Shown here: piece after piece, positions 1-8,641 of the stretch | How positions within the stretch are numbered: the first letter of the stretch is position 1 | Layout: every line of letters starts with the position of its first letter | Origin: Davidsoniella eucalypti | Lineage: Eukaryota > Ascomycota > Sordariomycetes > Microascales > Ceratocystidaceae | Assembly (NCBI GenBank): GCA_004009845.1 | Contig: RMBW01000252.1 | Coordinates: 1-19,419, forward strand | Length of the DNA: 19,419 nt | Direction: 5' to 3' | Position numbers and translations under genes: made by a program | The notes under the pieces: generated by a model | Database searches by the model: none | What the model was told of the DNA's origin: nothing | The model's input: the letters and a program-made list of their open reading frames with translations, nothing else

Positions 1-1521
1 TCCTCACCTGCCGGATTGGTTAGAACCTGTTGCCTCGGCTTTCGATCCCAAATTAGCCACAACGCTGCCCCGCATCGACCAGGGATCGACCTAGAGATTA
101 AACTGAAACCAGGTGCAACCGTTCCGACACAATCCCTCTACCCAGTAACTCGCGCAGAACTCCTAGTATTACAAAAGACCCTGGAAGGTCTCAACAGTCT
201 CAGTTCATAGGACAGCCAACTCCGAATATGGCTCGTCCGTACTGTTCGTCAAATAAACCAGGGAGTGGCGTACGCTTTGCATCGATTATCGTGTGTCAAT
301 GACGCCTCCATCAAAGATAAGTACCCCCTGCCACTTATGGGGGAAACGCTCCAACGCATCGCCAGTTTCCGAGTGGGTCTCGAAAGTCGACGTCATCTCC
401 GCTTTCACAGGATTCGCATAGCCCCAGGCTCTGAACCACATAACAGCTTTTAGAACACCCCTGGTGCCTTCCAGTGCGAACGTAGTCGTCCTTTCGGCTT
501 AACCAACGCCCCTGCTGCCTTCCAAGAACGCATCAACGGAGTCCTCGACAAATGGCACGGTATCAGCTGCGACGCCTACATTGACGATGTGTGCATCTAT
601 TCTAAGGGCTCGCTCCAGGACCATCGCAACCTCGTCCTGGAAATAGTCTCTGCCCTCGACAAAGCCGACCTCCAACTCGACATCAAGAAGTGCGAGTTCG
701 CAGCCAAGGAGATCAGTTCCTAGGCTTCCTAGTCGGCCCTGGTATCGGCATAAGGGCAGACCCCGAAAAGACTGAAGCCATTCGTAATTGGGAGCGCCCC
801 TACACACTAACCGAGCTCCGCCGCTTTATTGGTTTCATAAACTTCTATAGGGACTTCGTCCCGCGCATATCCGACACCCTTGCGCCATTAACCAACTTAA
901 CTAAAAAGGACACCCCTTTTGTTTGGTCCCCTGCCTGCGACCCAGGCCTTCCACAGCATCAAGGATGCCTTCATCTCTCCTCCTCTACTAGCCCCCTACG
1001 ACCCTGACAGGGAAACAATCCTCTCCGCTGACTCCTCAGGCTATGCTCTAGGCGCTGAACTCACCCAGCGCGGCCCTGACGGACATCACCACCCCATTGC
1101 CTTCCTATCTAGGAAACTCACGCCAGCAGAATCCAACTATCCCATTCACGATAAGGAAATGCTGGCTATCTACTGGTCCATTCGTCAGTGGAGACACTTC
1201 CTGCTGGGTATACACTTCACGGTCTTCACCGACCATCGCAACCTGGAGTTCTTCAGAACCAAAAGGTCCCTAGCAGAAAGGCAGCGCCGCTGGGGATACG
1301 AACTGTCGGACTTCTCCTTTGAACTTAAACACCGTCCTGGAACTGACCAAGTGATCCCTGACGCACTATCGCGCAGGGACCAGGACATGCCCAAGGATGC
1401 CAGTGACGACAGGCTCATGAGTAGAGTACACCAACTCCTCGCCCCCGCAACAGCAGGAGACAACCTAGTAGTTGTCAACGCCCTTTGGTCCAACATCCCG
1501 GACGCCGACATTCCCTCAGAC
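1..1521 (+). pseudogene. pol: Decayed Ty3/gypsy pol fragment 'O', first part (protease tail, RT, RNase H)
   Basis: An old retrotransposon polyprotein remnant, cut by the window edge on the left. Translation in shifting frames gives, in order: a PDWLEPVASAF linker near 10-50, LYPVTRAELL near 140-170, a VLFVK block near 240, PFGLTNAPAAFQ near 495-527, the RT catalytic YIDD at 577-588, FIGFINFYRDF near 825-860 and RNase H (ADSSGYALGAEL near 1030, TDHRNLEF near 1230). Against the intact copies nearby it has several frameshifts (for example one base lost near 717, another near 945) and in-frame stops (such as TAG near 452). From about 950 to 1521 the frame is open. It is similar to but clearly diverged from family T1, and could be a T2 relative. 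The T1a insertion interrupts it, and the frame resumes at 7924 in phase. Non-functional. Confidence 0.9.
1517..1521. repeat. Target-site duplication of T1a, left copy (CAGAC)
   Basis: CAGAC lies directly before the TGTAAGAG start of the 5' LTR and recurs directly after the 3' LTR at 7919-7923. A 5-bp duplication is usual for Ty3/gypsy integrases. Removing the element plus one copy restores the reading frame of O. Confidence 0.95.
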
Positions 1522-1702
1522 TGTAAGAGACTAAGGCCTAGTAAGGTTAGCCAAGGCATTCCTTGTCAGTACTAGAATCGGCTATAAGTAGGGACCTATT
1601 CCCGCCGATTATTAGTCTTAGTTTCTCTTTCTCCTTCATCGGTCTCAATCGAATCATTCTTTTACGACCAGTTTTCTTCGCAACTCCTCGTATATCGTCT
1701 CA
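1522..1702 (+). repeat. 5' LTR of T1a
   Basis: A 181-bp repeat from TGTAAGAGAC to TATATCGTCTCA, matching 7738-7918 with no difference that I can see and matching both T1b LTRs with three substitutions near the 3' part. It has a TATA-like TATAAGTAG at LTR position 62 and the 11-nt self-primer segment at positions 117-127. R plus U5 would then be only 65 nt. Confidence 0.95.
1583..1648 (+). promoter_or_regulatory. Putative LTR promoter: TATA element and predicted RNA 5' end
   Basis: TATAAGTAG starts at 1583. ATCGGTCTCAA at 1638-1648 is complementary to the PBS and, by analogy with Tf1, would be the first 11 nt of the transcript. The T2 LTR shows the same arrangement: TATAAATAG at 16477 and ATCGGTATCAA at 16532, also 55 nt apart, in an otherwise different U3. 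The start site is inferred, not shown. Confidence 0.6.
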
Positions 1703-1704
1703 TT

Positions 1705-1715
1705 TTGAGACCGAT
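1705..1715 (+). other. Self-complementary primer-binding site (Tf1-like)
   Basis: TTGAGACCGAT begins 2 nt after the 5' LTR and is the exact 11-nt reverse complement of ATCGGTCTCAA at 1638-1648 inside the LTR. In the Tf1/sushi chromovirus group the first 11 nt of the RNA fold back onto the PBS and prime minus-strand synthesis in place of a tRNA. I did not recognise a tRNA 3' end here. The LTR end and PBS can also pair locally (GTCTCA, loop TTT, TGAGAC, 1697-1711). Confidence 0.8.
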
Positions 1716-1729
1716 AACTTCTTTATCTT

Positions 1730-1985
1730 GTCCAAGCATCCGCTTGCCCCTTTGTCCGAGCATCTGCTCGCTGTATTTACTTCTGTCCAAGCCATCTGCT
1801 TGCCCTCTATTCTGTCCAAGCCGTCCGCTTGCCCTCTCTTCTGTCCAAGCCGTCCGCTTGCTTTCTCCTCCTCTTTGTCCAAACACCGTCCCTGTTTGCC
1901 CCTATCCTGTCCAGACTCTGCCTAAAACAGTCTGCCCCTTGTCCAAGCCTTCCTCCTACAAGGCTTGCCCCTACCAGTCCGCTTG
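1730..1985 (+). repeat. Leader array of eight hairpins with covarying stems (T1a)
   Basis: About 27-32-nt units, each opening with GTCC, hold short inverted repeats: CAAGC/GCTTG (1733-1746, 1788-1802, 1817-1831, 1846-1860), CGAGC/GCTCG (1757-1770), CAAACA/TGTTTG (1880-1898), CAGACT/AGTCTG (1912-1934) and CAAGCCTT/AAGGCTTG (1944-1967), then a half unit near 1974-1985. Units differ at both sides of the stem in a way that keeps pairing, which suggests a conserved RNA (or DNA) structure. It lies between PBS and gag start in the 308-nt leader. The role is unknown; packaging, translation control or dimerisation are possibilities. Confidence 0.8.
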
Positions 1986-2010
1986 TTACCCCTTGCGCTC
2001 CTAAGTCACT

Positions 2011-3804
2011 ATGTCTGACTTCACCTTCCTGGTTCTGGTCATCCTGGCCTCCCTGAACTGCGCCGCCCTCGTTGGTTACTACGAAGCCTTCTGTATTATT
2101 AAGCAGAAACTAGCCCTGGCTCGTGTCCACCTCCTAGACCCCAGCCAGGAACCTCCTGAGGGTTACACGCTGTCGGCCGTAGGCCTACCCGAGGATCGAC
2201 CCTGGAGTAGACCCGGCTGGTGCTACCTTGCACTCTTTAAACGTAAGGAACGCGCGCGCCTCGCTGCCATCCTAGGATTCTGCCCTGCCTCCCGTGACAT
2301 CCTTAGTCACAGTCAGCATTTCCACAGCCACCTAGGACATCTATCTTTCACTAGCGGTTTTGTCGGCCATGTGCACATCGGCCAAGCCCGTACGCGTCAG
2401 GAACGCGTTGCTCGAACCTCGCTCCGCCCTTCCCTCCTCAAGTCACCATTCATGGGCCTGCCTCGCACCCCCACGAGAGCACGCTCCAAGGCCCGGGAAA
2501 CCACTGAACAATTGATCGCGACCGAGACAACCCATGCACGCACCTTGAGTCGAGTAACCACTTCTCGCAACCCCCTACCCGCAGACGATGAAGACGACGC
2601 CAGTGACATCCCATCAGATACCTCGGACCTGGCACGTCTGGCCGAAAGCATGAGACCCCGCGATACCTACCCTGAATCTGACCGCGGTCGCCAACCCTCG
2701 CGTGAAGCCGACCGTCTAGACTCTCTGCAAACTGACATGGTAGAAATGAAGTCCATGATGAACCGACTCGGTCAAATGCTGTTCGCCAAAGAGCGTCATG
2801 ATACTACCGCTCCTCCACTACCGCCGGCCCCTGCTCCTCAGCCACTACCCGCCTCTTCCAGCCAAGCCTTACCCCGTCAGGTCCAGCCCCTACTCAACGA
2901 ATTCAGCGGCTCGCACTCTGACTACGAGATCTGGAGAAGGCTGGCAACGAACAAGATGTTGATCGATGGAGCAGCCCTCGGCGGTGACCTCTCTAAGGCA
3001 GTCTACCTGTACGGCCGCCTAGGCGCGACCACGCAAGCCAAGTTAAACGTCTTTTTCGACTCTATCTGCCAACGTTCTAGACCCTACGATCTGCTGCTGG
3101 AGAAACTTGATGATATGTTCCGGTCGCGCGAACGACTCACCAACGCGCGCATTGCTTTCTACAAATCCGCCCAAGGAGATCGGGAACCCTTCAAAGCCTT
3201 CCACCTACGCTTCGAGACCCTAGCCATGGAAGCCGGCATCCACGACGACACTACGTTAATTGACATCCTACGTTCTGCCATGCGTGACGATTTGATTGAA
3301 CGTACCGGGTGGGCTTGGAAGTCTAACTCGTACCACGCGATCATCGACACCTCTTGAAACACTTCGATCGCCCATCTGGTAAGCGCCGCGTCATTGAGTC
3401 CACCCCTAAGCCGAGCACACCAAGTCGAGTAACTGGAGAGAGCGGCCTGACCAACAGACCCGTCGGGAGAACCGCCCTCAGCTTGCTACCCGCTCAGACA
3501 GACCAAAACTGTCCGAGTCGGAACGACACCGGTTGATGCGCGAGAACGCATGCTTTATCTGTGGACTCAAGGATCACATCGCACGCCGTTGCCCCCAGCG
3601 CTCTTCCCAGCCAGGCCCCTCGAACAACCAGCTATCTATCAACGCCATACGCACGGTGATGCGTGAGGAAATCGCCAAGTACGACGAACGTGCCATGGAT
3701 CGCGTGCTGCCTCCCCCTGATAACACCACCACCACGGTAGCCAAGGTTGACTCAAAGGCGCGGATAACGGGTCGGAGTACGACCTCATAGAGTTGGATTT
3801 TTAG
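2011..3804 (+). pseudogene. gag: T1a gag with three frameshifts
   Basis: Gag (nucleocapsid precursor) matching the intact T1b copy. It starts at ATG 2011 with the same hydrophobic N-terminus (MSDFTFLVLVILASLN) and is open for 448 codons, to a TGA at 3355-3357 that follows loss of one base near 3350. Further 1-nt losses lie near 3411 and 3759; together they return to phase, and the normal TAG is at 3802-3804. The CCHC knuckle (CFICGLKDHIARRC) is still readable near 3551-3592. The total is 1794 nt against 1797 in T1b, exactly three bases short. The capsid-like part is intact, but the knuckle is out of frame with it. Sequencing error in short C-runs is an alternative to real mutation. Confidence 0.9.
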
Positions 3805-3830
3805 GAAGTCAGGACAAGTCGCGCCCTGAC
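3797..3830 (+). promoter_or_regulatory. Candidate -1 frameshift signal at the gag stop (T1a)
   Basis: A run of five T, ATTTTTA (3797-3803), spans the last gag codon and the TAG stop. A GTCAGG/CCTGAC stem (3808-3813 with 3825-3830) follows 4 nt after the heptamer. Slipping back one base at TTT enters the pol frame. The same heptamer and stem are present in T1b, where the pol frame is open from this point on. Confidence 0.6.
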
Positions 3831-3872
3831 AAGGAGGATACGAAGATAGGGGAAGAGATAGTTAGAACTCAG

Positions 3873-4350
3873 ATGGGAGCTAAAGGTTTATACTTAGATT
3901 TATCTATTAATGAACTTTGACTAAAGCTCTCGTCGACAGTGGCTGCCTCTGCCTCGCCGTCGTCCCTCCGCGCCTACTCCACTACGCCACCCAGACCCAG
4001 CCTATCGAGCCACGCAAGGTCTCCCTCGCTCCTCCCAGTCCGATCCACCTATCATCACTCAGATAGCACAGTTCACGCTACACCTACCTGACCACCACGA
4101 GGACATTTGGGCCTACGTCGTCCCCGGCCAAACCGAAGACTTAATACTCGGTCAACGCTGGCTGATTAATCACGACGTACATCTGCACCCGCGCTCTGGA
4201 CAAATCGAAGTCACCACGGCCGAAGAACTAACGCCTGAAGAGTTCCATAAACTCTGTGACAACGATGACGCCGCTGTATTCCGCATCACGTTAGAAGATG
4301 TCAACAGGGCGCTGGAGCAGAAGGAACAGGAACGACCGCCCTCTACCTGA
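3873..4350 (+). pseudogene. pol: T1a pol 5' part: protease and linker, frameshifted
   Basis: The start MGAKGLYLDLSINEL matches T1b pol. The frame is lost by one missing base at about 3918, giving TGA. In the next frame the aspartic protease signature ALVDSGC is readable (from about 3928), then a second missing base near 4030, one extra base near 4340 and one missing near 4363. The distance from the pol ATG to the stop is 3631 nt against 3633 in T1b, which agrees with a net loss of two. The protease cannot be made as one piece, and RT cannot be reached from gag without correction. Confidence 0.85.
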
Positions 4351-7300
4351 TTGGTTAAGACCCGTGCCTCAGCATTTGAAGCGAAGGCATCCAAGGACCT
4401 CCCGCCACACCGGCCTGGAGTAGACTTGAAGATTGAACTGTTAGAAGGAAAAACGTTACCTGTGCAATCGCTCTACCCGCTGTCGCGTGCTGAACTGTTG
4501 GTGATGCAAAAGACCTTGACTGAACTACTGGGGACAAGATGGATAAAGGATACGAAATCTGAAGTGGGCTCTCCCGTCCTATTTGTAAAGAAACCTGGAG
4601 GTGGAATTCGCTTCTGTGTGGACTACCGCGCAGTCAACGCTATCTCCAAGAAGGATTCCTACCCGCTTCCCCTTATCCACGACACCCTTCGGCAAATCTC
4701 GGCTGCTAAATGGGTCTCCAAGGTCGACGTTATTGCCGCATTTCATCGTATTCGGATTGCCCCTGGTTCTGAGGAGTTAACCGCCTTTCGGACTCCCCTA
4801 GGGGCCTTTGAATGGAACGTGATCCCCTTCGGTTTGACTAATGCCCCTGCTGCTTTCCAGCGTTACATCAATTCGGTCCTTCGGAAATGGCTAGGCATCA
4901 GCTGCAGCGCCTACATCGACGATGTGGACATCTACTCCAGTGGTACTGAGGAAGAGCACAGGCAATTAGTGCTCGAAATTGTCCACGCGCTCGATCTCGC
5001 CGGCCTACAACTCGACCTCCGCAAGTGCCAGTTCCTAGCTAAGGAAATCAAGTTCCTCGGCTTCATTGTTGGCCCAGGTATTGGCATCAAGGCAGACCCT
5101 GAGAAAACCCTTGCGATCCGCAACTGGAATTCTCCCACAACTTTGAAAGGTCTACGTGGATTCATCGGCTTTGTCAACTTCTATCGAGACTTTGTACCTC
5201 GACTGTCTGAAATGATAGCGCCGATGGTAGGGTTAACCAAGAAGGATACCCCCTTTGTTTGGTCTGACGCATGTGCGCACGCTTTCGCCGAGGTTAAGAG
5301 AGCCTTCCTCACTCCCCCTGTTCTGACCCCCTTTGACCCGCTGAGAGAAACGGTATTGACCGCAGACTCTTCCGGTTACGCCCTGGGAGCAGAGTTGTCT
5401 CAGCGAGGAGACGATGGTCTCATGCACCCCATTGCTTTTCTCTCACGCAAGCTTACACCCCCCGAAGCCAATTACCCCATTCATGATAAGGAGATGTTGG
5501 CTATCTACTGGTCCATTCGAGAATGGCGCCATTTCCTCCTAGGGGTTGACTTCGTGGTGTGGACCGACCACCGTAACTTGGAGTACTTTCAAACCAAGAG
5601 AACGCTGGCCGAGAGACAACGCCGCTGGGGATATGAGCTTTCGGACTTTAGTTTCTGCCTACGCCACCGCCCAGGTACTGAGCAAGTTGTGCCAGACGCC
5701 CTGTCTAGAAGGGACCAGGACATGCCAGCCAACGAAAGTGACGACAGGCTGGCTAGTCGCTTCCACCAACTCCTCGAGAAGAGTGAGTCAAGCAACGACC
5801 TGGTGGTAATCGGCGCAGTTTGGGCTCAGGAGCCTGACAAGGACGCGCCGACTGACGACAAGGCGACTAAGGAAGCTGTGACCTCCCCCTTCGCGGATCC
5901 CGAGATGACTAGCCTATGGAACCAGGCTCTGACCCAATGCAACCGTTGGTGGTTAGCTCGTAAACTAGTACGAGAAGGAGCTCGCTCATTCCCAGCCGAC
6001 TGGGGTTTGCAATGGCAAATGAGCGAGTGCAAGTTAGACTCGGAAGGAAGACTACGCTGGCGCGATAGACTTTGGGTCCCTCACTACGAGCCCCTGAGGA
6101 CCAGAATCATCCAGCGAATCCACGACTCTACCCTCGCAGGCCACCCTGGCAGAGCAATTACCCGTGACTTAGTATCGCGCGAATATGCCTGGCCTGGCCT
6201 CACCAACGATGTCCGACAGTTCGTGTCGAATTGCTCCTCTTGTGGAAAAAGCAAGATTTGGCGAGAGCAGAAGCGTGGCCTGTTGAAGCCCCTGCCAGTA
6301 CCGTCCAGACCTTGGTCTGAATTGGCCATGGACTTTATCGGCCCATTACCCCCTTCTGCTGGTTACACTTCTATCCTAGGAGTCACCGACCGCCTGTCGA
6401 AATCACAAATCCTGATCCCCATGAAGGCCATTACCGCACAAGCCACTGCTGAAGCCCTGCTGATTCACGTCTTTTCCCACCACGGCTTCCCCCTTGCAAT
6501 CGTTTCCGACAGAGGGCCTCAATTTGCTCAGCTGTTTTGGGGCGAAGTATGCCGTCGCTTTGGGATTCAACGCCGCCTATCTACTGCCTTCCACCCCCAG
6601 ACTGATGGTAGTCAGGAGCGCAGTAATCAGGAGATTGAAACGTACTTGCGCAATTTCTGTTCCTTCGCACAAGACGACTGGGCCTCACTACTGCCCCAAG
6701 CGCAATTGGCCCTCAACAACCGCATTTCCTCAACCACTGGCCTCTCCCCTTTCTTCACCACTCATGGTTTCAACGTGGACATTATTGAGCCCTCCGTTCA
6801 AGGTCCCCCTGCCTCTGACAAATCTCCTGTTTGTGGTGCCCAGGAATGGCTATCCAAACTAAGCGACGCAACCCAATTCGCGATCGTAGCTATGGCTGCC
6901 ACCCAGGAACACCAGGAAACCAGCGCTAACCGTCTCCGTCAACCATCTGAGAGCTTCAGAGTGGGAGATAAGGTCTATCTCAACACGAAGAACCTGACCA
7001 CGGAGAGACCGTCCAAGAAGTTAGACTGGTTGGCCAGACTGTACACAGTCCTAGAGGTTACAGGTACCCACAATGTACGATTGAACGTGCCTACAGGCAT
7101 CCACCCTGTTTTCCACGTAAGCCTAATCCGCCGAGCTCCCAACAACCCCTTACCCTCGCAGGAAGTACCTGATGATGAGCCCGCGGCTATCACGGCTAGG
7201 GAAGCACTGGAAGACGACTCTGTGGAAACAGGCGAGTACAGAGTGGAAGCAATCGTCAAGCAACGTACCCGCCATGGACACACGCAAGCCTTGGTCAAAT

Positions 7301-7503
7301 GGAAAGGTTACCAAGATGCTACCTGGGAACCATTGGAACACGTAAAGGACACTGCAGCATGGTTGGTCTTCACGGAGAAGACGAAAAAGAATTGGAACGT
7401 GACCCTCCAATCCCTTTACACTGCCTGGTTGCTACCAGAGGATGGCCCCGAGAAGGACCATGGTACGAGTATGGACACACGCAGTCCACTGATGGTAGGC
7501 TAA
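4351..7503 (+). CDS. pol: T1a pol: RT, RNase H, integrase, chromodomain (open frame, no true start)
   Basis: An open stretch of 1050 codons ending at TAA 7501-7503; the first codon is TTG, so 4351 only marks the open frame. Domains by residue: RT about 45-265 with catalytic YIDD at 188-191; RNase H about 325-455 with acidic residues in TADSSG (D339), HDKEML (E381) and TDHRNL (D406); integrase H2C2 finger (HDSTLAGH at 591-598, CSSC at 628-631); DDE core with D661, D720 and E756 (35 residues between the last two); GPY/F-like module about 895-930; chromodomain about 963-1007 (YRVEAIV, LVKWKGY, TWEP). It would copy RNA to cDNA and insert it; the chromodomain probably binds methylated histone H3. 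The protein aligns with T1b throughout without indels. It is translated in nature only as part of a Gag-Pol precursor, which this copy cannot make. Confidence 0.92.
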   Translation: MVKTRASAFEAKASKDLPPHRPGVDLKIELLEGKTLPVQSLYPLSRAELLVMQKTLTELLGTRWIKDTKSEVGSPVLFVKKPGGGIRFCVDYRAVNAISKKDSYPLPLIHDTLRQISAAKWVSKVDVIAAFHRIRIAPGSEELTAFRTPLGAFEWNVIPFGLTNAPAAFQRYINSVLRKWLGISCSAYIDDVDIYSSGTEEEHRQLVLEIVHALDLAGLQLDLRKCQFLAKEIKFLGFIVGPGIGIKADPEKTLAIRNWNSPTTLKGLRGFIGFVNFYRDFVPRLSEMIAPMVGLTKKDTPFVWSDACAHAFAEVKRAFLTPPVLTPFDPLRETVLTADSSGYALGAELSQRGDDGLMHPIAFLSRKLTPPEANYPIHDKEMLAIYWSIREWRHFLLGVDFVVWTDHRNLEYFQTKRTLAERQRRWGYELSDFSFCLRHRPGTEQVVPDALSRRDQDMPANESDDRLASRFHQLLEKSESSNDLVVIGAVWAQEPDKDAPTDDKATKEAVTSPFADPEMTSLWNQALTQCNRWWLARKLVREGARSFPADWGLQWQMSECKLDSEGRLRWRDRLWVPHYEPLRTRIIQRIHDSTLAGHPGRAITRDLVSREYAWPGLTNDVRQFVSNCSSCGKSKIWREQKRGLLKPLPVPSRPWSELAMDFIGPLPPSAGYTSILGVTDRLSKSQILIPMKAITAQATAEALLIHVFSHHGFPLAIVSDRGPQFAQLFWGEVCRRFGIQRRLSTAFHPQTDGSQERSNQEIETYLRNFCSFAQDDWASLLPQAQLALNNRISSTTGLSPFFTTHGFNVDIIEPSVQGPPASDKSPVCGAQEWLSKLSDATQFAIVAMAATQEHQETSANRLRQPSESFRVGDKVYLNTKNLTTERPSKKLDWLARLYTVLEVTGTHNVRLNVPTGIHPVFHVSLIRRAPNNPLPSQEVPDDEPAAITAREALEDDSVETGEYRVEAIVKQRTRHGHTQALVKWKGYQDATWEPLEHVKDTAAWLVFTEKTKKNWNVTLQSLYTAWLLPEDGPEKDHGTSMDTRSPLMVG

Positions 7504-7737
7504 GGCAGCAATATTGGCTGCACCACCTTGGTCACCTGCACACCCGAGCGTCTGCAGGATAAGATTGCTGACCTATTTTGGAGTTATTTCTGTTTCTGGA
7601 GTTATTTCTGTTTTTGGATATTTGAGTACCCTGGTACTATACGATTTTAAGTTTGTATACACCATGCTACAGGGGTGTTTTTGTATGTTTAGACGTAAAA
7701 TTAGTGTAATTTTTCTGCCGATGGGGGGGGAGACTAT
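7504..7737 (+). other. T1a 3' untranslated segment with 18-bp tandem repeat
   Basis: 234 nt between the pol stop and the 3' LTR. It contains TGGAGTTATTTCTGTTTC at 7579-7596, repeated with decay at 7597-7613, and an AT-rich stretch before the polypurine tract. T1b has the same segment at 9464-9697. A 78-codon open frame crosses it, but it starts at TTG and runs into the LTR, so I do not call it a gene. Confidence 0.7.
7723..7733 (+). other. Polypurine tract of T1a
   Basis: Eight G followed by AGA, then CTAT and the 3' LTR. This is the expected plus-strand primer site. The T2 family has a comparable G-run followed by CTAA before its LTR. Confidence 0.8.
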
Positions 7738-7918
7738 TGTAAGAGACTAAGGCCTAGTAAGGTTAGCCAAGGCATTCCTTGTCAGTACTAGAATCGGCTA
7801 TAAGTAGGGACCTATTCCCGCCGATTATTAGTCTTAGTTTCTCTTTCTCCTTCATCGGTCTCAATCGAATCATTCTTTTACGACCAGTTTTCTTCGCAAC
7901 TCCTCGTATATCGTCTCA
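7738..7918 (+). repeat. 3' LTR of T1a
   Basis: 181 bp, TGTAAGAG to CGTCTCA, read as identical to 1522-1702. It is followed by the second CAGAC. Confidence 0.95.
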
Positions 7919-7923
7919 CAGAC
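7919..7923. repeat. Target-site duplication of T1a, right copy (CAGAC)
   Basis: CAGAC directly after the 3' LTR, the partner of 1517-1521. Confidence 0.95.
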
Positions 7924-8416
7924 GACATAGCCACACAATCCACTCTCCCCTCACCCTTCGGGGACGCCGACCTTACCTCACTATGGACACAAGCCCTGCA
8001 GACCAATAATAGATGGTGGCTTGCACGATCCCTTGTCCTCGATGGCGCCAGATCATTCCCCTCAGCATGGGGCCTCCAATGGCAAATCAGCGAATGTTCC
8101 ATCGACGACCGAGGCCTCCTACGCTGGCGCAACAGACTATGGATCCCTCGCTTTGAACCCCTCCGCACCAAGCTGATCCAGACTATCCACGACTCACACT
8201 TGTCTGGACACCCTGGCCGCGAAATCACACGGGACCTAGTTTCACGGGAATACTCCTGGCCAGGACTCACCAACGATGTACGCCAATTCGTAGCCAACTG
8301 CACTACATGCGGTAAAAGCAAGTATTGGCGGGAACAAAAGCGCGGACTCTTGAAACCCCTTCCTGTTCCAGACCGCCACTGGACCGAGCTAGCCATGGAC
8401 TTCATTGGCCCCTTAC
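7924..8416 (+). pseudogene. pol: Fragment 'O' pol, second part (integrase finger and start of core)
   Basis: Continues O in the same phase: the codon ending at 1521 is followed directly by GAC at 7924. The open frame reads TSLWTQAL, NRWWLARSLV, the integrase H2C2 finger (HDSHLSGH, CTTC near 8299) and WTELAMDFIGPL, which holds the first catalytic aspartate of integrase. It stops there because T2a is inserted at 8416/8417. The rest of the DDE core and C-terminus of O are not in the window. No inactivating change is seen in this piece, unlike the part before 950. Confidence 0.9.
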
Positions 8417-8595
8417 TGACACGAACTAGGAAGAGGCAATGGCAAGCAATCTAGAGTAAAGACTTCGATTGATACCGATGAAGGAGAAAGACTAATATCT
8501 GTTGGAATACGGCGGGAATAGGTCCCTATTTATAACCGTTTATCTGGCTAAGTATCTTACTTAGCCAAATACCAACTGGGCCTTAGCCCCTGACA
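8417..8595 (-). repeat. 3' LTR of T2a
   Basis: 179 bp. On the minus strand it runs TGTCAGGGGC to GTTCGTGTCA, the inverted equivalent of 16416-16594. It holds a 10-bp perfect inverted repeat (8545-8567), a TATA-like element and the ATCGGTATCAA segment (8469-8479). The five bases outside (CTTAC, 8412-8416) have no partner in the window. Confidence 0.92.
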
Positions 8596-8599
8596 TTAG

Positions 8600-8613
8600 C
8601 CCCCCCCCCTCTC
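8600..8613 (-). other. Polypurine tract of T2a
   Basis: On the minus strand GAGA followed by ten G, then CTAA and the LTR. The expected plus-strand primer site of family T2. Confidence 0.75.
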
Positions 8614-8641
8614 GGATGCTAACTATAATCTAAAACTAATA

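Larger units (their letters stand above)
1522..7918 (+). mobile_element. T1a: full-length chromodomain Ty3/gypsy LTR retrotransposon
   Basis: A 6397-bp element with 181-bp LTRs that I read as identical, starting TG and ending CA, flanked by the 5-bp duplication CAGAC. Internal order: self-complementary PBS, hairpin-array leader, gag, protease, RT, RNase H, integrase, chromodomain, polypurine tract. Identical LTRs point to a recent insertion. Gag and protease are broken by seven 1-nt indels (positions about 3350, 3411, 3759, 3918, 4030, 4340, 4363) while 4351-7503 is open, so the copy is not autonomous as read. Confidence 0.95.

Noticed and set aside
1730..1985. Regular repeats resembling a CRISPR array
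   Set aside because: Units are short hairpins of 27-32 nt with no unique spacers, inside a eukaryotic retrotransposon leader.
1563..2004. Open frames through the LTR and leader repeats, also seen in T1b (15220-15700)
   Set aside because: Low-complexity S/P/L/C translations of repeat units in several frames, without a consistent ATG; the hairpin pattern explains the conservation better.
7514..7750. 78-codon open frame after pol, present in T1a and T1b
   Set aside because: It begins at TTG, crosses the tandem repeat and polypurine tract and ends in the LTR; conservation is explained by overall copy identity.
7878..8405. 175-codon minus-strand open frame
   Set aside because: It is the antisense shadow of the O integrase segment and extends into the T1a LTR.
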